Below, piece by piece: positions 28,300 to 41,502 of a stretch of 64,000 nt of DNA. A program made the translations under genes and the position numbers. Where the stretch lies: NCBI RefSeq assembly GCF_019399895.1, contig NC_091883.1, forward strand, positions 3,452,377 to 3,516,376, read 5' to 3'. The stretch is from Cardiocondyla obscurior. Lineage: Eukaryota > Arthropoda > Insecta > Hymenoptera > Formicidae. Positions within the stretch are counted from its first letter, which is position 1. Every line of letters begins with the position of its first letter. The notes under the pieces are model-generated. The model made no database searches, had not been told where the DNA came from, and worked only from the letters and a program-made list of their open reading frames with translations.

Positions 28300-31200
28300 C
28301 CGTGAAATTTGCATTAAGCTACCACTGTCGAAAGAGGATTCAGCTTCCAGCTGCGTAACAGAGACAGTAAGTCAACGTCAATTTTTGGACATGCCCGAAT
28401 CGGTAATACCTGACCGTAAATATTTAAAAGCTCCGAGCGGCGGCTATTACTGTCAACAAATGCCGGGTAAAATTAATGGCTCATTTCGCAACGGCGCAGT
28501 TAAACGTCCAATTACCTATTTCTTTTTTTTTTTTAACGTGTGAGGTATGTAAGATCGAAATAGCCGTGATTTTGACACGATGAATTAATTCCGCGATAAA
28601 TTAAAACGAGATTCTACATCGCGGAACATACGAACGCCACGGAGAGACGAGGATACTTCTCGAAGAGGTACAATGTAGATTAATCAATGTTGTTTTATTT
28701 TGTGGATCACCGAACGCGAAAGAAAATCTAATGGATCCGACAAACCTCCACCACTGTCCTCAACCTGGTTTTATTCTATTACGCGAATTCATTCATCTTA
28801 GGTTCTTTTCATTTTCTAGAAAAGAACGCGTGCTTTTACACATCTCGAGGCTTCCTACCTAGCTGAAAGAGATAAACGATGTTCACTGTCACATTTTGAT
28901 ATGGCACGTGTTCCTATTTCCTGCGACATCCTAGCGATTTCACTGTTCGCTCTGATTTTGACCAGCGATCTACACTTTCCCTCTCGCGCGATCGTTCATC
29001 ACGCGTTCATAAAGTGATTTCGTGAAAATTATTTTATTTCCATACCTTTTTTAATGCATTAAATTTCATTTGCTATATTTATTCAAAAATTTGCGTCTTA
29101 TTTATTTATGTTTCGCGTATTAAAAAAAAAAAAAAAATTATTTGATATAAAACGAAAAGCTCGCGCGCGTATCCAATAAAAGCTCTCAATTTTTACTGAA
29201 AGTTAATACTTCTATTATTGCGTTTCAAAAGTTCAACGAGAAATTGCGTCATCCATCATTACAGAGGGAACATTTGTTTTATGGCGAACAAGTCTTTGAG
29301 TACATTTGAAACTACGTTTTATTCTTCAGTAACCACCTATAATTTTGATACTAAAACAAAGCCAACGTGAAACTAATTCAAACTCGAATTCTTTATTCAA
29401 CAGCGGTGGACCTCTCTTTCACGCGGTTTCTCTCTCTCAAATATCCGTCAAAATTACAATAAAATGGTTACAGCTTTTACTGTTTAATTGCGCAACGCCG
29501 CAATGTAAAATAGTGGATATAAAAATTTCTTTATTTATTTATTTAAATTATAGCTATCACGCGAGAGTTTATTTTATTTCTTTAAATATATTTCGAACGC
29601 AATATAAATTTCGCACCGCGTGCAATCAATTTAAATGCGATGCAAACCTAATGAATTTTATGTTTGACAATGCGACGAGACTGCTTAATCGCGAATGAAT
29701 GTCTGATTGTGGCGCCTTGCAAGAGATATATATATATATACGCGAGAATCAATTTTGCTCTTGAATTTCAAACAGCGTGTCGTATACACGACATCGTTTC
29801 AATCACAAGGAAATCGCGGAGCAGCGGGGTGATGCCAGGGGCTCCAATTACAAGGAGATTGCGAGACACGAAGTGGGAAGAAACGGCGCGTGCTCGAGCA
29901 CGCGCAACTCCCTAAGAATATAATCTACGAACGAGACACATTCTTCACGTTCGAAAGTGTTGGTGGGTTTCTCAAGACAGTCTGCAAAGTCGCGACGGCA
30001 CGAGAAATAGATGTAAGATCTTTGAGCACGCGTGACTTTAACGGACGCGAAGCTTATAACTTTGCCCACCCGGTAAAGAATTTTGCTCATTTCGAACTAA
30101 GTATATTGAATTAATTTAGAAGCTATCGCGGATATGTTTGAGGGCGAGAAAGGCTTGATATTTTAGAAAATTATTTCGACCGTGACAAGCTCGCCGGTTA
30201 TCTCGTTTTCGATAATGTTATTGTGCTTCGTTCGTATTTTTTTTGTACAATTTTCTTTCAAACTGGCATACCGTCAACTTTTCTCACCCTCGTCCTCCAC
30301 CCAGCCGGTCTTTCTCTTTTTTTTTCTCCGGTCTCGACCGTATCGTTTTCGTGAACGGCGAGAGTGACTCTTGACCTCAGCTTGAATTGCACCATTAATT
30401 GTACCCTGCGCGCATAGCATGTAACTGTGTCGAGTGCAATAGGCCGTCCTTGGCCCAAATATCAATTCGCGGGGACAATTTTAGGCACGTCGTGCAGATT
30501 ATTCGTCACGTATCGTTTGTTGAAAAAAACCGATCGACGCAGGTGCTTATTTAAGATCGTAAAACCTAACGTCGCCGTCTTTATAATTACTCCACGCGGT
30601 AAAAATATATTGACGAATCGACCAAGCGTTGCGAGGATGCATCGCGAGCGAGAGATATACACGTTACATTACGCTCGCCCAAGAACAACGGCGTTCGATT
30701 GGTTTCAATTCGATTGGTTTAGAACAGTCGACTTCACAAGATTCCGCGTTATCGACAACATCGTAACAGCTGGCTGCAGCAGCTGCCTACACCATTGATT
30801 CGCATCGCGCAAAGCGAAGGATGCGGAATCCATGAGCAAGCTGCGGTGCCTCCATCCTAACGAAAGGCCGTTTCGCCTGTGTAACGCTATTCCGAGATAT
30901 TTATGATCCGTCTTGTAGCAATTTACCCTGCCTTCGTCTTCGCGGCGGCGAGAGTTCCCGTCTAGCCTTCTACCCCATTTGCCGCACGCTTTCAACCCTA
31001 CGAGCCCGTGATGGCCGGCTCTTCTAAAACACCCGCGCCAAAATGCATCGGCGCTCCTGTGCGTACGCGAACACGTGCACCGGCCGCACGTGTGTGTACA
31101 CGGGCGACGAACGTGCATCGCACTCTTGATACGAGGCTATTGGAAGCGCGCCACACGTTCGACGTATTTACGCACATACGAAGCGTCCGCTCGCACATGA

Positions 31201-31330
31201 CTACATCTTGTTATCGCGCATTTGAGTTTATCCGTCACTTAGCGCGATCCGATTTAAATAAATTTTTATAAGCCCACCCCATACAAGGCTAATATGAGAT
31301 ATTGACTATTGTTCAAAATTCTAAATAAAT
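28300..31330. other. Non-coding stretch
   Basis: No supported gene. It holds an AT tract at 29,725-29,740 and a palindrome at 28,802-28,827 with perfect 9-base arms around TTCTAGAA. A donor-like GTAAGT at 28,368 lacks a convincing exon before it. Confidence 0.5.
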
Positions 31331-31579
31331 TCGAGTGAAAATTTATCTAACACGCGCAGGACAGGTCGGAATATGCAGTAGATTAGTACGCGACGAAAAA
31401 CGTTTAGATATTTAATTTTTCTAACTCATTATTAGCTAGTAATAATTATTTAGTACTTAATAAATTTTGAGCGTTACATTTCTGGCTCAGTGCTGAACAG
31501 TTTTGCTAGACAGCCACGAAATGAATCGCGAATTGGCTAGTTAATTAATAGGCAACGGTGGGAATCAATTTCCACTCGG
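31331..31579. mobile_element. MITE-like element, copy 2 (longer, diverged ends)
   Basis: The right-hand 110 bases closely match copy 1 at 14,387-14,488, including TTTTGCTAGACAGCCACGAA and the end ATTTCCACTCGG. The left end is a diverged version of the inverted repeat (TTCGAGTGAAAATTTATC). Between them lie about 100 bases that copy 1 lacks, so either this copy is closer to full length or it took an internal insertion. The TA flanks are not preserved. No coding capacity. Confidence 0.65.
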
Positions 31580-32296
31580 AAATCTGTTATCTAATTATGG
31601 AAATTCTGATATTCGCGTAATATAGGCGCATCCATACATGTGCCAAATCTTTCTCACGACTTCGGGTAACATATCTCTCGCAACCCTCTCACTTCATTTC
31701 GCTCTCTCGAATTTGCCATTTCGACCGAGGGCATATCGTTGGCAGGACACTCTGACGGCTTAGCTTCGAAATGAACTTCAAGTTCTTGAATGTTCATCCC
31801 GCTGAAACCACTCGCGATTATCTTTGTCCGCTCGCCGCGGTTTCCAGTTCAGTACAGGCGCCAATTTAAGAAGCTTATAAAAGAAAAGTGCATTCTGGCT
31901 ATGCAATGCAAATTTTCCGAACGCCAAGAAAATTGCAGTTTCTTCAAGCTGTCGCATCGAGAACCGTTGCTTTGAAAACCGTTTTACTTATTAAACGATA
32001 TTAATTGCAAATGTGCGTTGATCTCAATTTAAATTATACGCGACGACCCAAACGATAATTATTTAATTAAACGACAAATAAAAATAATGATTGAAGTTTT
32101 GGAAATCACAAGTGTAGTTTCGAGTTCAAAGTTTTTCCTAGAAACAAGTCGATGAAATATTTCGTCGAGAGCGAAAGAAATATCCGCGATCGTAACTCGT
32201 AACTGGTGCAATCTATCACGAATCTCGAACTCATTCGCGAAATTTGAACGTTGAAAATCCTCGTGCTGTTCCTCTTAGCCGTTATTCAGCTTTCAG

Positions 32297-32320
32297 AACT
32301 CGGAATTTCGCTAGCATAAC
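32297..32320 (+). other. Possible 24-base exon (splice-site pair only)
   Basis: A pyrimidine-rich run ending in CTTTCAG is followed after 24 bases by a near-perfect donor, GTAAGTATG. It has no ATG. In the phase needed to join the exon at 41,365 it reads through a TAG. If it is a leader exon of that gene, it would be untranslated and translation would start in the next exon. The evidence is splice-site quality alone. Confidence 0.25.
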
Positions 32321-35300
32321 GTAAGTATGTAATTTGTTTGTACATGTTCGGGTGAGTTTTCTGCGCTCCGCACTCATCTCGCATCTCTCGACGTAGCATC
32401 GGCGCCTGCACAATCGCGACGGTGAAACTTTCCCGACTGGCACAATGCCATCTTCATAGTGGACAGCGTCCGTATGCGTTTACGCGGCTATGTTTATGCC
32501 CTGTTTATGCTGACGATGATTCTCGGACAATGTTATCTATATAGCGACCGTTTTTCGTCGCGTTCCTTATCGCCTCAGCAGAATTTACAATTTTTTTTTC
32601 TTGCCGCGCAACAAAATTTTTTAACCAAACAAACGATAACGATTGCACAGGGAATCGCGGCTAAACAGAAGTATTTTTTATTTTTTATTTATTTTATTAT
32701 TATTATTTCTTTTGTTTTTTAATATAGTACTGCAATCGATAATTATTCAACACGTGAATAAATATTTTTGTATAATTCGAAAACAAACCAGTAATCTATT
32801 TAATTACAAAACGCGGAAAGTGCAGAGTAAAATAATCATAATGAGGATATTTTATTACCAGTCTTAACTGCAACATCGCGATGTTATTCGATTTTCGAAA
32901 ATCACAAAACAGATCAGGTATAAATTAACATTGCAAAATACAATAATTGCGAAAGAGAGACAATTATTGGAGATAATTACGTGTTTTTCATACATTTCAT
33001 TTTCATTACATCGATATTATCCCTCCTCTTTTTTTTTTAATAAAATATTAACAGATATAGCTACGAAAATGAATAGAAGAAAAGCAGGAAATGTCGCTTT
33101 AAATCCGCGGCGCTTTCACGAGGGCACATTGCCAACGAGGAATTTAAATCCTGCCGTTCAACCGGCCTGTTTTCTATCTACGTCTTCTTGTCCACGCTTA
33201 TGATCTCGAAATAAAACGAGAGACTTGAGAAATTTACGTACGCATATACGTGGATTAAGCATTTTAATTATTTTTATTACATCCACGAGTGATCTCGGAA
33301 CGAGATGGGACTTGTACGTGTGTTAAAATTCAGAGAAACTAATTTTTACATTAATACGCTAACGTCGAGAAATGATTAACTCGCAACAACGGATTAATCT
33401 CGAGAGATATAGTATTAAACGCGATTTAACGGTTTTATTTTTTATCAATAATGAACGGGAGGAAAGGAGGAAATGACGGTTCGTTCCATTCGGTCCTAAC
33501 TGGCCGCCCCGTAAATCCACGGAATCAAATTAACGTCTTGACGTTTCCGATTGATTTCTGCACTGCGACGAATACTCGATCCGTTGGAAACTATTCGCCA
33601 CGCTGGTTGATTAAAGGAAGGGGGAGGGCGCGTGTGTAGAGACGAAAAGATTTCAAGGTTCCCGAAATCCTATTAAGATAACCGAAAATCAGTTTTGGAT
33701 CGTGACGATCTTTTTATCGATTAATCAAACGCATACGTGTCTGTGATCGAGTGTGTCTGGATTCTACGTACGCGAAAAGTTTAAGTATTTTGCTTGTATA
33801 AACGTTTGCCTTGAACTTTTCCCTAATTCGTAACTCCTTAATTCGCACCTGCTACTGCACGATTTCGCGTATCGCGGCTTACAGCGCGCGACAGACGTGC
33901 CTTTCTTCGAATGCGATGGATATTACCTGACTGAGGCAGTTTCGTATCTGTCTCCAAGGGACGGATAAGACGAACGTCTCTCAGCTCTGTTCTGAATTCG
34001 CAATGTGATAAACGCACAACACGGCCGGGAAATATATATATACCGAGATCCATTAATACGGCCGCAATATGTTTCCAGTTTCTTGTTTTAAGCGACGCAA
34101 CTTTGAAACCCGTACAAATAAAATAACAATGCCGTAAGCACTTTTTTTTTTTCAACCTGCTAAATAGTACTTACGAACATTGTTGCATTGCATATGTAAG
34201 TAAAATATTGAATATGCAATTTGTAATAATTATAGCTTGTCCTACATAAATTAATATTAATATTCCTACATTGTGAAACAAAATCGTCGACAATGTAACG
34301 CTAAGGTACAAGTACGATGTCTTAATTCTCTCAGAGAAGGACTTGCAGCGCGGCGTGCATATTATTATTGCAAATAATTATTTTGCGCGTAGTCGCACGG
34401 AAAGCGCCAGTAAAGTCCCGCAAACATACAATACCAGATGAAGACGCGGTAAGCTGTGTGGCGCGGAACGCATAACGCGGAGGGCGAGGTGGAGATGAAT
34501 CGAGGAAGAAAACAGGGAGGAGTTGGCGGAACACGTAAGAGGACGGGTATTCGTGGAGGGTGGATAAAGGGAGTAATTTTCGCGGGTACACAAGCTGTAA
34601 TTATTAATGAAACGGATGGCGCGGCATTGCGCTTTGTCGTACTCGAGACCGGCAGTCGACTCTCTCGTCTTCGGTGGCGCGACGCGAAGCTTCCCGACTC
34701 CGTTTCTATACAAGAAGCACATTTACAAGGACTCATTTTTCATTTCGCGCGTCCGCTGGAATAATACACCATCGAGGCCGCTCTATCGCGCTCCCTTAAG
34801 GGCGGTCGCTCGTCTCTCACCCTTAATTCCCGCCGTACCTTAATCCGGATCCGCGAAAGTATTCTCGCGTCGTGACTCGGCGGGTTGTATCGCAATTGTC
34901 CGTTTTCTTAACCGCGACTTCTAACGCGATTGTAACACGACTGTAACACGACAGGAACGCTCGTAACGCTCCCAAAATGAGCCGCGGAATTTCAGGAACG
35001 CGGCGAATCCGCTTACCCTCAGTTACTTTCTTCGCGAGGCTCTAATTGACGTATAAATCGCCCGCGACTTTCATTAATTACTCACGAAGTTTTTTTTTTT
35101 TTTGCGAGATTTTATTTTAAACTTTTTACGGCGTAAATTTTAGCGTCTATTTTATCACGATTCGAGTTACGCGAACTAATTTCATCGGATGAAACGTCCG
35201 CTTTTGGAAATTAAATTCAGCGAGACGACACCAGACGTATTTTGACAGATGGAACTAATTCTGGAGAGTACGTAGCATCGTAATTACAAAGCTTTGCGTG

Positions 35301-37666
35301 CGAATCTGTCGTTCCCAAGAATATATGAGTCCCATAACAATCTCTTTCGTCTTATTACAAATTATTATAGATTATTTTTAATGATCTATAGTCCTCTTCT
35401 AATTTATCGTTCAAGGCGAGCTAGCTTTCATCGTTTTATATCGCACAAAATTAGCGCGAAATAGCTAAGATTCCAATAAAAGGAAAATAAAAGATACTTG
35501 GCAACTGTTACAAAGAAACTTGTTTCTTTTCGAGTGAAACTTTATCTTCGAATTTGGCTGGTGAACTAAAAGAAGTATAACCCTCTCTCCTCGTGCCGCG
35601 GAGTTAAGTAAATTAATGCGCGCAATTTATTATCGAGAATCGAGAACGGCAATGGGTGGGACATGCAAGACAATAAATATCAAGCGACTAAACATTGTTA
35701 CCGAACCTGTGTAGTTGAAACTTCGTACAAAAATGTACATTGCAGCAGCTGTGCGAATCCTGTTCTACCAGTAACGCGATGATGAAAAATATAAAAAAAA
35801 GGACAGGCTCACGTATGAATAATTATCTTCCCTCTAGACACCCAGTGATATTTATGAAAAGTTATTACACGTAATTTTCACATACTTTCACACGGGCTGT
35901 TTAATAAAAACAGTTTTTTTCAACTTTATACGTGATACATCGTGCATTTTGTTAACTATTAAAATATATATGAATATGATATGCGTGCACGGCGCGCAGC
36001 GCGAATGGGAATGTATAATCGCAAACTATTGTAATAAAAGAAAAAAAGAAAGACGAAAAAAAAAAAGGAAAATTAAAAAAAAAATACAATTAAATTTATG
36101 ACGTAGTATATGAAAATACTTTTGCAGGAAGCGCGAGTAATATAATACTCGTTAGAGTGTTGGAAGGATTAACGTAAAACGATCTTGAAAGCCGAGTGAA
36201 GGGCTGGTAACGCCCTTCTTACCGCTTGCACCAAGTAAATTCCAGTTTGCGCGTGCATTATCTCGACTGCTTAGCGATAAATATTTCACGCCAGTGTTTC
36301 GCCTCGTATTCGCACAGTACATTGGAAAGCCATTATGCACGGGTCTTATCCTTTCTCTTTCTCTCACACGTATTCGTCCCTCGCTCGCGATTTACGCACC
36401 GCTGCATTCTGTCAATGCGCAGCGGCTGCGCCTAATCCAACGCCACCGCCAAATTTGCCGCCTCCTTCGTGATCATTACTCGCCGGCGAAGTACACGATT
36501 GGAAGTTATTGCGATTGGAAATTCACCGATCAATATATATCAGCGATAGCAGCAAAGATTGCAACTGGATTAATTCGCGTAAAATTAATTTCCGAGCACG
36601 AACTTTTGTATACCGTCGCGTAGCACGCGCGTGAATTTATATTCTCGTAATTATCATTTAATCTTTAATGGTTTTAGTTCCGCGACTTTAATTTTGATCT
36701 AAATTTTTATGTTGAATTTTTGAAAAAAAAAGTTTCTCCTACGCTTTCATTAATTACAAGTAGAGATGAATATATATTAATGTTGGAACCGTTTAATTTG
36801 CCGAATAATTTTGGCACAGATTTTTGTTTGGCCGGCGCAGCCGTCATACGTATAACGGATACGTATGCTGTACCGAAAAACTGAGATGTCCTGGCTAGAA
36901 TTCCAATTCTGTCGTTGCAAATGGACTACGCTTTGTTACTCGCTCGACCATCACGATGCTGAATAAATGATTACACTTTTGGCAATAGTGTACTCGCGAA
37001 AGGAAATTTACGCTGACGGTTGAAATATTTAAACACTGCCTTGTCATAGAACTTTATGTTACTTTCTTAAATTTATCTACGAATAAAATACGATATTGGC
37101 TGTTAATCCTTTGATATTTTCGCATTAATATATGACCGGTTTTACGAGACCGTGTTAAAAACTGTCAATCGTAAAAAAAAAAAAGAAAAAGAAAAACTCG
37201 TTTATTTTAAAAAATTCCTTTTTGCTGTTATAAAGCTTTCCAATCTTTATCGGAGAACGGCTGAAGATGGTGCGCGTGTTTACGAAATAAACATTCTCTA
37301 AAGATAAGCGGAGCTGCACAAAAATCTGCCCGCGTTTCGCGATCAAGGCCCGCGCGAGTACTTTCCGTTGAAACGTTCCTTATCATTATTATCGCTTAAT
37401 TACATGTGCGACTAGCGTCGCGCGAGTTCGAGGAGCTTAGGGTTGAAATTTATGCGAGTGATTCGCGATGGTACTCTTCGCTCGAGTTCTCTCGCAGCGC
37501 ATCGCCCGCGGAGATGCAATTTTGAAGGCAATTTAACTTGAGCCACAGGAGCAAGCGTAAGCTATGGGCAAATGTTTACTGTGAAAATCGTTATAGTCCT
37601 TCCGAAAGCTTCCAGATCGTGCTCTCACAAGTACGCGTTCTCTTTCTCTCTCTTTCTCACCCTTTC

Positions 37667-37692
37667 CTTCCTCCTCCTCCTCCTCCTCCTCC
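37667..37692. repeat. CCT trinucleotide tract
   Basis: About eight CTC/CCT units after a CT-rich run. Simple repeat without gene context. Confidence 0.8.
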
Positions 37693-40600
37693 CCGCCCTC
37701 TCTCTCGGGATACAAAAATGTCTCGCATGGTCGCCTAATTTTTCTATACACCGACTCCCTGTCTTAATTTTCATTCAATTTTTGTTTTTTAATTGGAAAG
37801 TTCTTTTTATATTGCTGTTATATTATATTTGTCAATATTTTACAGCACTCGATGTGAAGAGTCGCGAGATTATTAAATAAATAAGCTTTTTATTGGGTAA
37901 TTATTTTTGTTTAATTGATTCGGTAAACTGACTAGTCCGATTACGTATTTGTTTTTCTACTGATTTCTTAATAACGCTATTATTTAATCGCCGTCTACAG
38001 TATTTGTTCGACTATTCCGCATTATACCGAAATATTTTACCTTTTGTCAGACCATGTATTGGGCTTCCTTAAATAATAGAGAAATTCCTGAGTTTCTCGA
38101 GTAATAACAGCCAAGCATTCCGACTCTGTAATATCGCTCTTCCTCTCAGCACCTCCTGCATTACCTTACGTTTTACTCGCCTTTACTGTAGCACCTTCGC
38201 GTCTCTTTTGTCAGTACCCTCGGTACACTTTCGCGAGTACACGCGCGCACCCGCTTTCCTCACTTCCCGCCGTGATAAAGCCTTTTGAACCTGGTTTATG
38301 AGAACGAGCCTCGACAAAGCGTACAAAATATCGTTTTCCCAGCTTAAACATATCGGGCGTATTAAATAATCAATAACGTCACGTTTTTTTCAAAATCTCC
38401 CGCCCGCTTTTTGCACCCACAGCCGGTTTACCTCGTTAATCGGCGAATAAAACACTTTCGGTTGAAATGAGGTCGGGTGTATGTACGCGAAATAAAATGT
38501 GATGCGTCTCTTGTATACGCTCCGCGGTCCGCGACGCAAACGAAATTTACGGCGCTGCCTTCTCATTCGCGCCAAATATTGAACCGTCTAAAACAATAAA
38601 AAGGAGATTTATGACGCGCGATAAATTAACCATTTCTACGTGCGCGTCACCTCGCTGCGAGAACTCCTGCGTATACTCTTAGAAAATATGTGACGGAAAC
38701 CCATGCTTTATCCTGCCGAAAAAGAAAACGCGAGAGTATAAAATTCATGGCATTGTCCGATCTCCAGGTCCTTTCAACAAGACGCTCCGCGCTATATTTA
38801 TAAATCAATAAATACACCCCCGAATGTGCAAAACATCTTTTAAATAATGTGAAAAGTATAATTAGGAGAAGATGATAATTATTTCACTACCGAATGACGG
38901 ACGATGATGAAGTATCCTCGGGAGTTTCTATTATTCATGAATGCCATAAATCATGATTAACAATGTATGGTGAACTTTTTATTAATACCTCCCCCCTTTT
39001 TTTTTTTCTCCATTATTTTTTATTAAACCCTGAATTAAACACGAAACCGATCGACTATTCGCCCAGCCATTCTCTTTGGACATCGAATTTTCTTTGTCCA
39101 CCTGTTCGCGCTGTATTATATTTATTTTGCAGACGTCCTCTTTGCATTTTCAACTACTCGCGATTTCTCAGAACTGCGTTAGTTGCTCTTTTACGGTGCA
39201 CTTTACGGTCTTCGAGAAGAAATTCAGTTTCAGAAGAATTCTAGGGCGTGTACCGGTGATTGTACGAAGCGCTATCCTTTATTCTTCCGCATTTTGCTCA
39301 TCGATAAACCCGGCACGAGAAAAATGATTTGCATCGGTACAAAATGTCGCGAGAAAGCTGCCTTCATTATGTTTTATAGCATAAAGGTTCTAGGAAACTC
39401 GAACGTTGTGTACCAAAAGATATAATTTTAAAAAAAAGTAATTGACACATATCGTTTTAATTATGTACTCGCAACAATTATTCGGATTTTTTTTTCTTTT
39501 TTTTTCGGCTCGAAGAATATTATTCAAAAAATTGCGGAATTGAAACTTTAAAATTTATTACGAAGAACATTCACGCTTCCAATTGAAATTAAGTTGAAGT
39601 TAAACTCGAAACTTATTATAAAATCTAATGAGGACGTTTATACATTGCGCTCGACGGGATCAATCAAGAAGCAGGAATTACTTTCTCTTTAATCACCGTT
39701 TTATCGACTGTGAAAATAAAAATGCCGTGGTCGCGGTGACTCGGGGAAAAATTTCTGCCTTCGCATACACTTCGGCTACTTTTTTCCTTGAACCGCACGG
39801 AAGCGAATCGGTTTGGAAGTGTTCGGAAAGGTGAGAGGGACGACGACGTGTACGCGCGCGCCTCAGAGAGTAAGGTGTCCTTATAAAGAGCAGTCGTAAA
39901 GTGCTGAACGTCGCTTAAAGGGTCGTCCCGGGCCGCTATTACTTCGAGAAGAGCACTTTGCGCTATTACCAATACACGAAACATGACGACGCCGAGAAAT
40001 AGAGTCGAAGGGCGGAGACACTAGCTACCTTTAAGTCAGATCTTTCCTAGGTCTTGCTTCCACAGCTCATCTAACTGAGGAAAAATGTTCTCGCTTCCTT
40101 GTGTCATTCGCGATCCGCCCTTTTTATTTATTCGCGAATTGTACTTTGGGGTACAAAGGCACTACTTCATTAAAAAAAAATATTTTCTCAACTTTAGTTT
40201 AATAAAATGTAGAGTTTAAGTTTTTTTTTTATTTTTACTTTGAGAGACAATTTTTTTTCGCATTCACAACTTTCAAAAGAACGAATATTTGCCTTAACGT
40301 ATTTAATTAATCAATGTATCCGTAAAGAAAGCTAACACAGTTCTGTTAGAGCTTTGTTAAAATTTATCTTTCCCTATCTTTATGTATCAAACTTGGAATA
40401 AATCATTTAAATCCGTTTAAAAAATTAAAATATGAGAATTGTTCTCGAGCACGTCGACAAATTTTCGAGGATAGTCGCGGCTCAAAAAAAAAAAAGAAAA
40501 AAAAAGAGGGGGGGATCAATCTTACTTAGGAAACAACGCCGTACATTTTCGCCTCGCGGCGAAACACGCCCGGGTAGATTATTCAAAAATTATTACTTGT

Positions 40601-41364
40601 CACTGAAAACGTGCATCGACTGGATGCTACGTGAAAGTTTTCGCAATGTTTCGCCCTTATCCGGGACGCGGATGGCAGGCGATCAATCCTGACGTCGGAA
40701 ACTCGAAGAGTTCTATCACGTTGGCGAAATTGATTTAAAGGCCCGCGTCGTAATCCTTTCGTTGAGAAAACCGCCGAGCAGCGAAACTTCCATTAATGTG
40801 GAATAGGCGAAGTCGGGCTCGCACGGTATAATGTTGTCGCGCGCACATTTCCCCGGTGCATACAAATTGCTTTGTCTTGGCGGCTATTTTTCTCACCCCG
40901 ACCGAGGCGATCGAGCCAAATACGTTCTGCTCGGCGGAATTTCCCTTTACGATCGTCCTTTACACCGTCTAATCCCCCCTCGTAAAAGCCAGCGTTCGTG
41001 GCGGAGCGCAGCTTCGTTTGCTACGGAACGCCGCAAGGAAGAAGTTCGAGAAAAGCTTCAAGATGTTACGAATAAAAGGAACGATCGCGCCGAGGTGGAA
41101 TTGAGACGAGATTTCAGCACGGATTTCGATTGGAAACAAATCGGGGGACTATTGCCTCTATCGAAGTTCCGATGGAGATATATAAATTCGACAGGTCGCT
41201 CGTCACGATGTAATAATTTTTAAACGAATGTGTGCTGCGGCGAATAAGAATATTTGGAGCGTATACAGTTTTTTGTTCGTACTTTACTGCGACGATATAA
41301 ATGACACGTTCGACAAATGGATATTTTTCGGTATCGCTGAAAAATAAATCTCTTTATTTTTCAG

Positions 41365-41502
41365 AGCTTACCGCAAACACCAGCCGGCGGTGCTGGTGGA
41401 AAAGCAAGCGCGAGTGGCACTGGTTCGAGCGCTGGTATGGTCAATGGTGCAGGTGTCGATCACGAAAACATTCGAGATGGTGCCGGCATAGATACAGAGC
41501 TC
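41365..41502 (+). CDS. RASGEF1B: RASGEF1 exon 1 of those recognised: Gly/Ser-rich N-terminus
   Basis: The acceptor is TTTATTTTTCAG and the donor GTAAGT. It encodes 46 residues beginning SLPQTPAGGAGGK, which resembles the PQTP start of vertebrate RASGEF1B. The rest is Gly/Ala/Ser-rich and turns acidic at the end (HENIRDGAGIDTEL). Upstream in this frame a TGA at 41,338 comes before any ATG, so the exon must be spliced to something upstream. The internal ATG at 41,437 (codon 25, followed by G) is a possible start if the upstream exon is untranslated. Confidence 0.75.

Larger units (their letters stand above)
31580..41364. other. Non-coding stretch upstream of the first recognised exon
   Basis: No supported protein-coding exon. 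Contents are a possible 24-base exon at 32,297-32,320, a CCT tract at about 37,667-37,692, and a weak match to the MITE left end at about 35,531 (CGAGTGAAACTTTATCTT). The untranslated first exon or the true start codon of the exchange-factor gene may lie here, but I could not pick one out with confidence. Confidence 0.5.

Noticed and set aside
28350..28380. Splice-donor-like GTAAGTC on the + strand
   Set aside because: The preceding sequence has no supported acceptor or start codon that would define an exon.
30705..31118. 137-codon - strand open frame rich in Arg, Cys and His
   Set aside because: No family-like motif; CpG-rich composition and opposite-strand open frames suggest chance.
40831..41223. 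130-codon + strand open frame just before the first RASGEF1 exon
   Set aside because: It is tempting as an upstream exon, but it has no donor joining in phase to 41,365 and no similarity to RASGEF1 N-termini.
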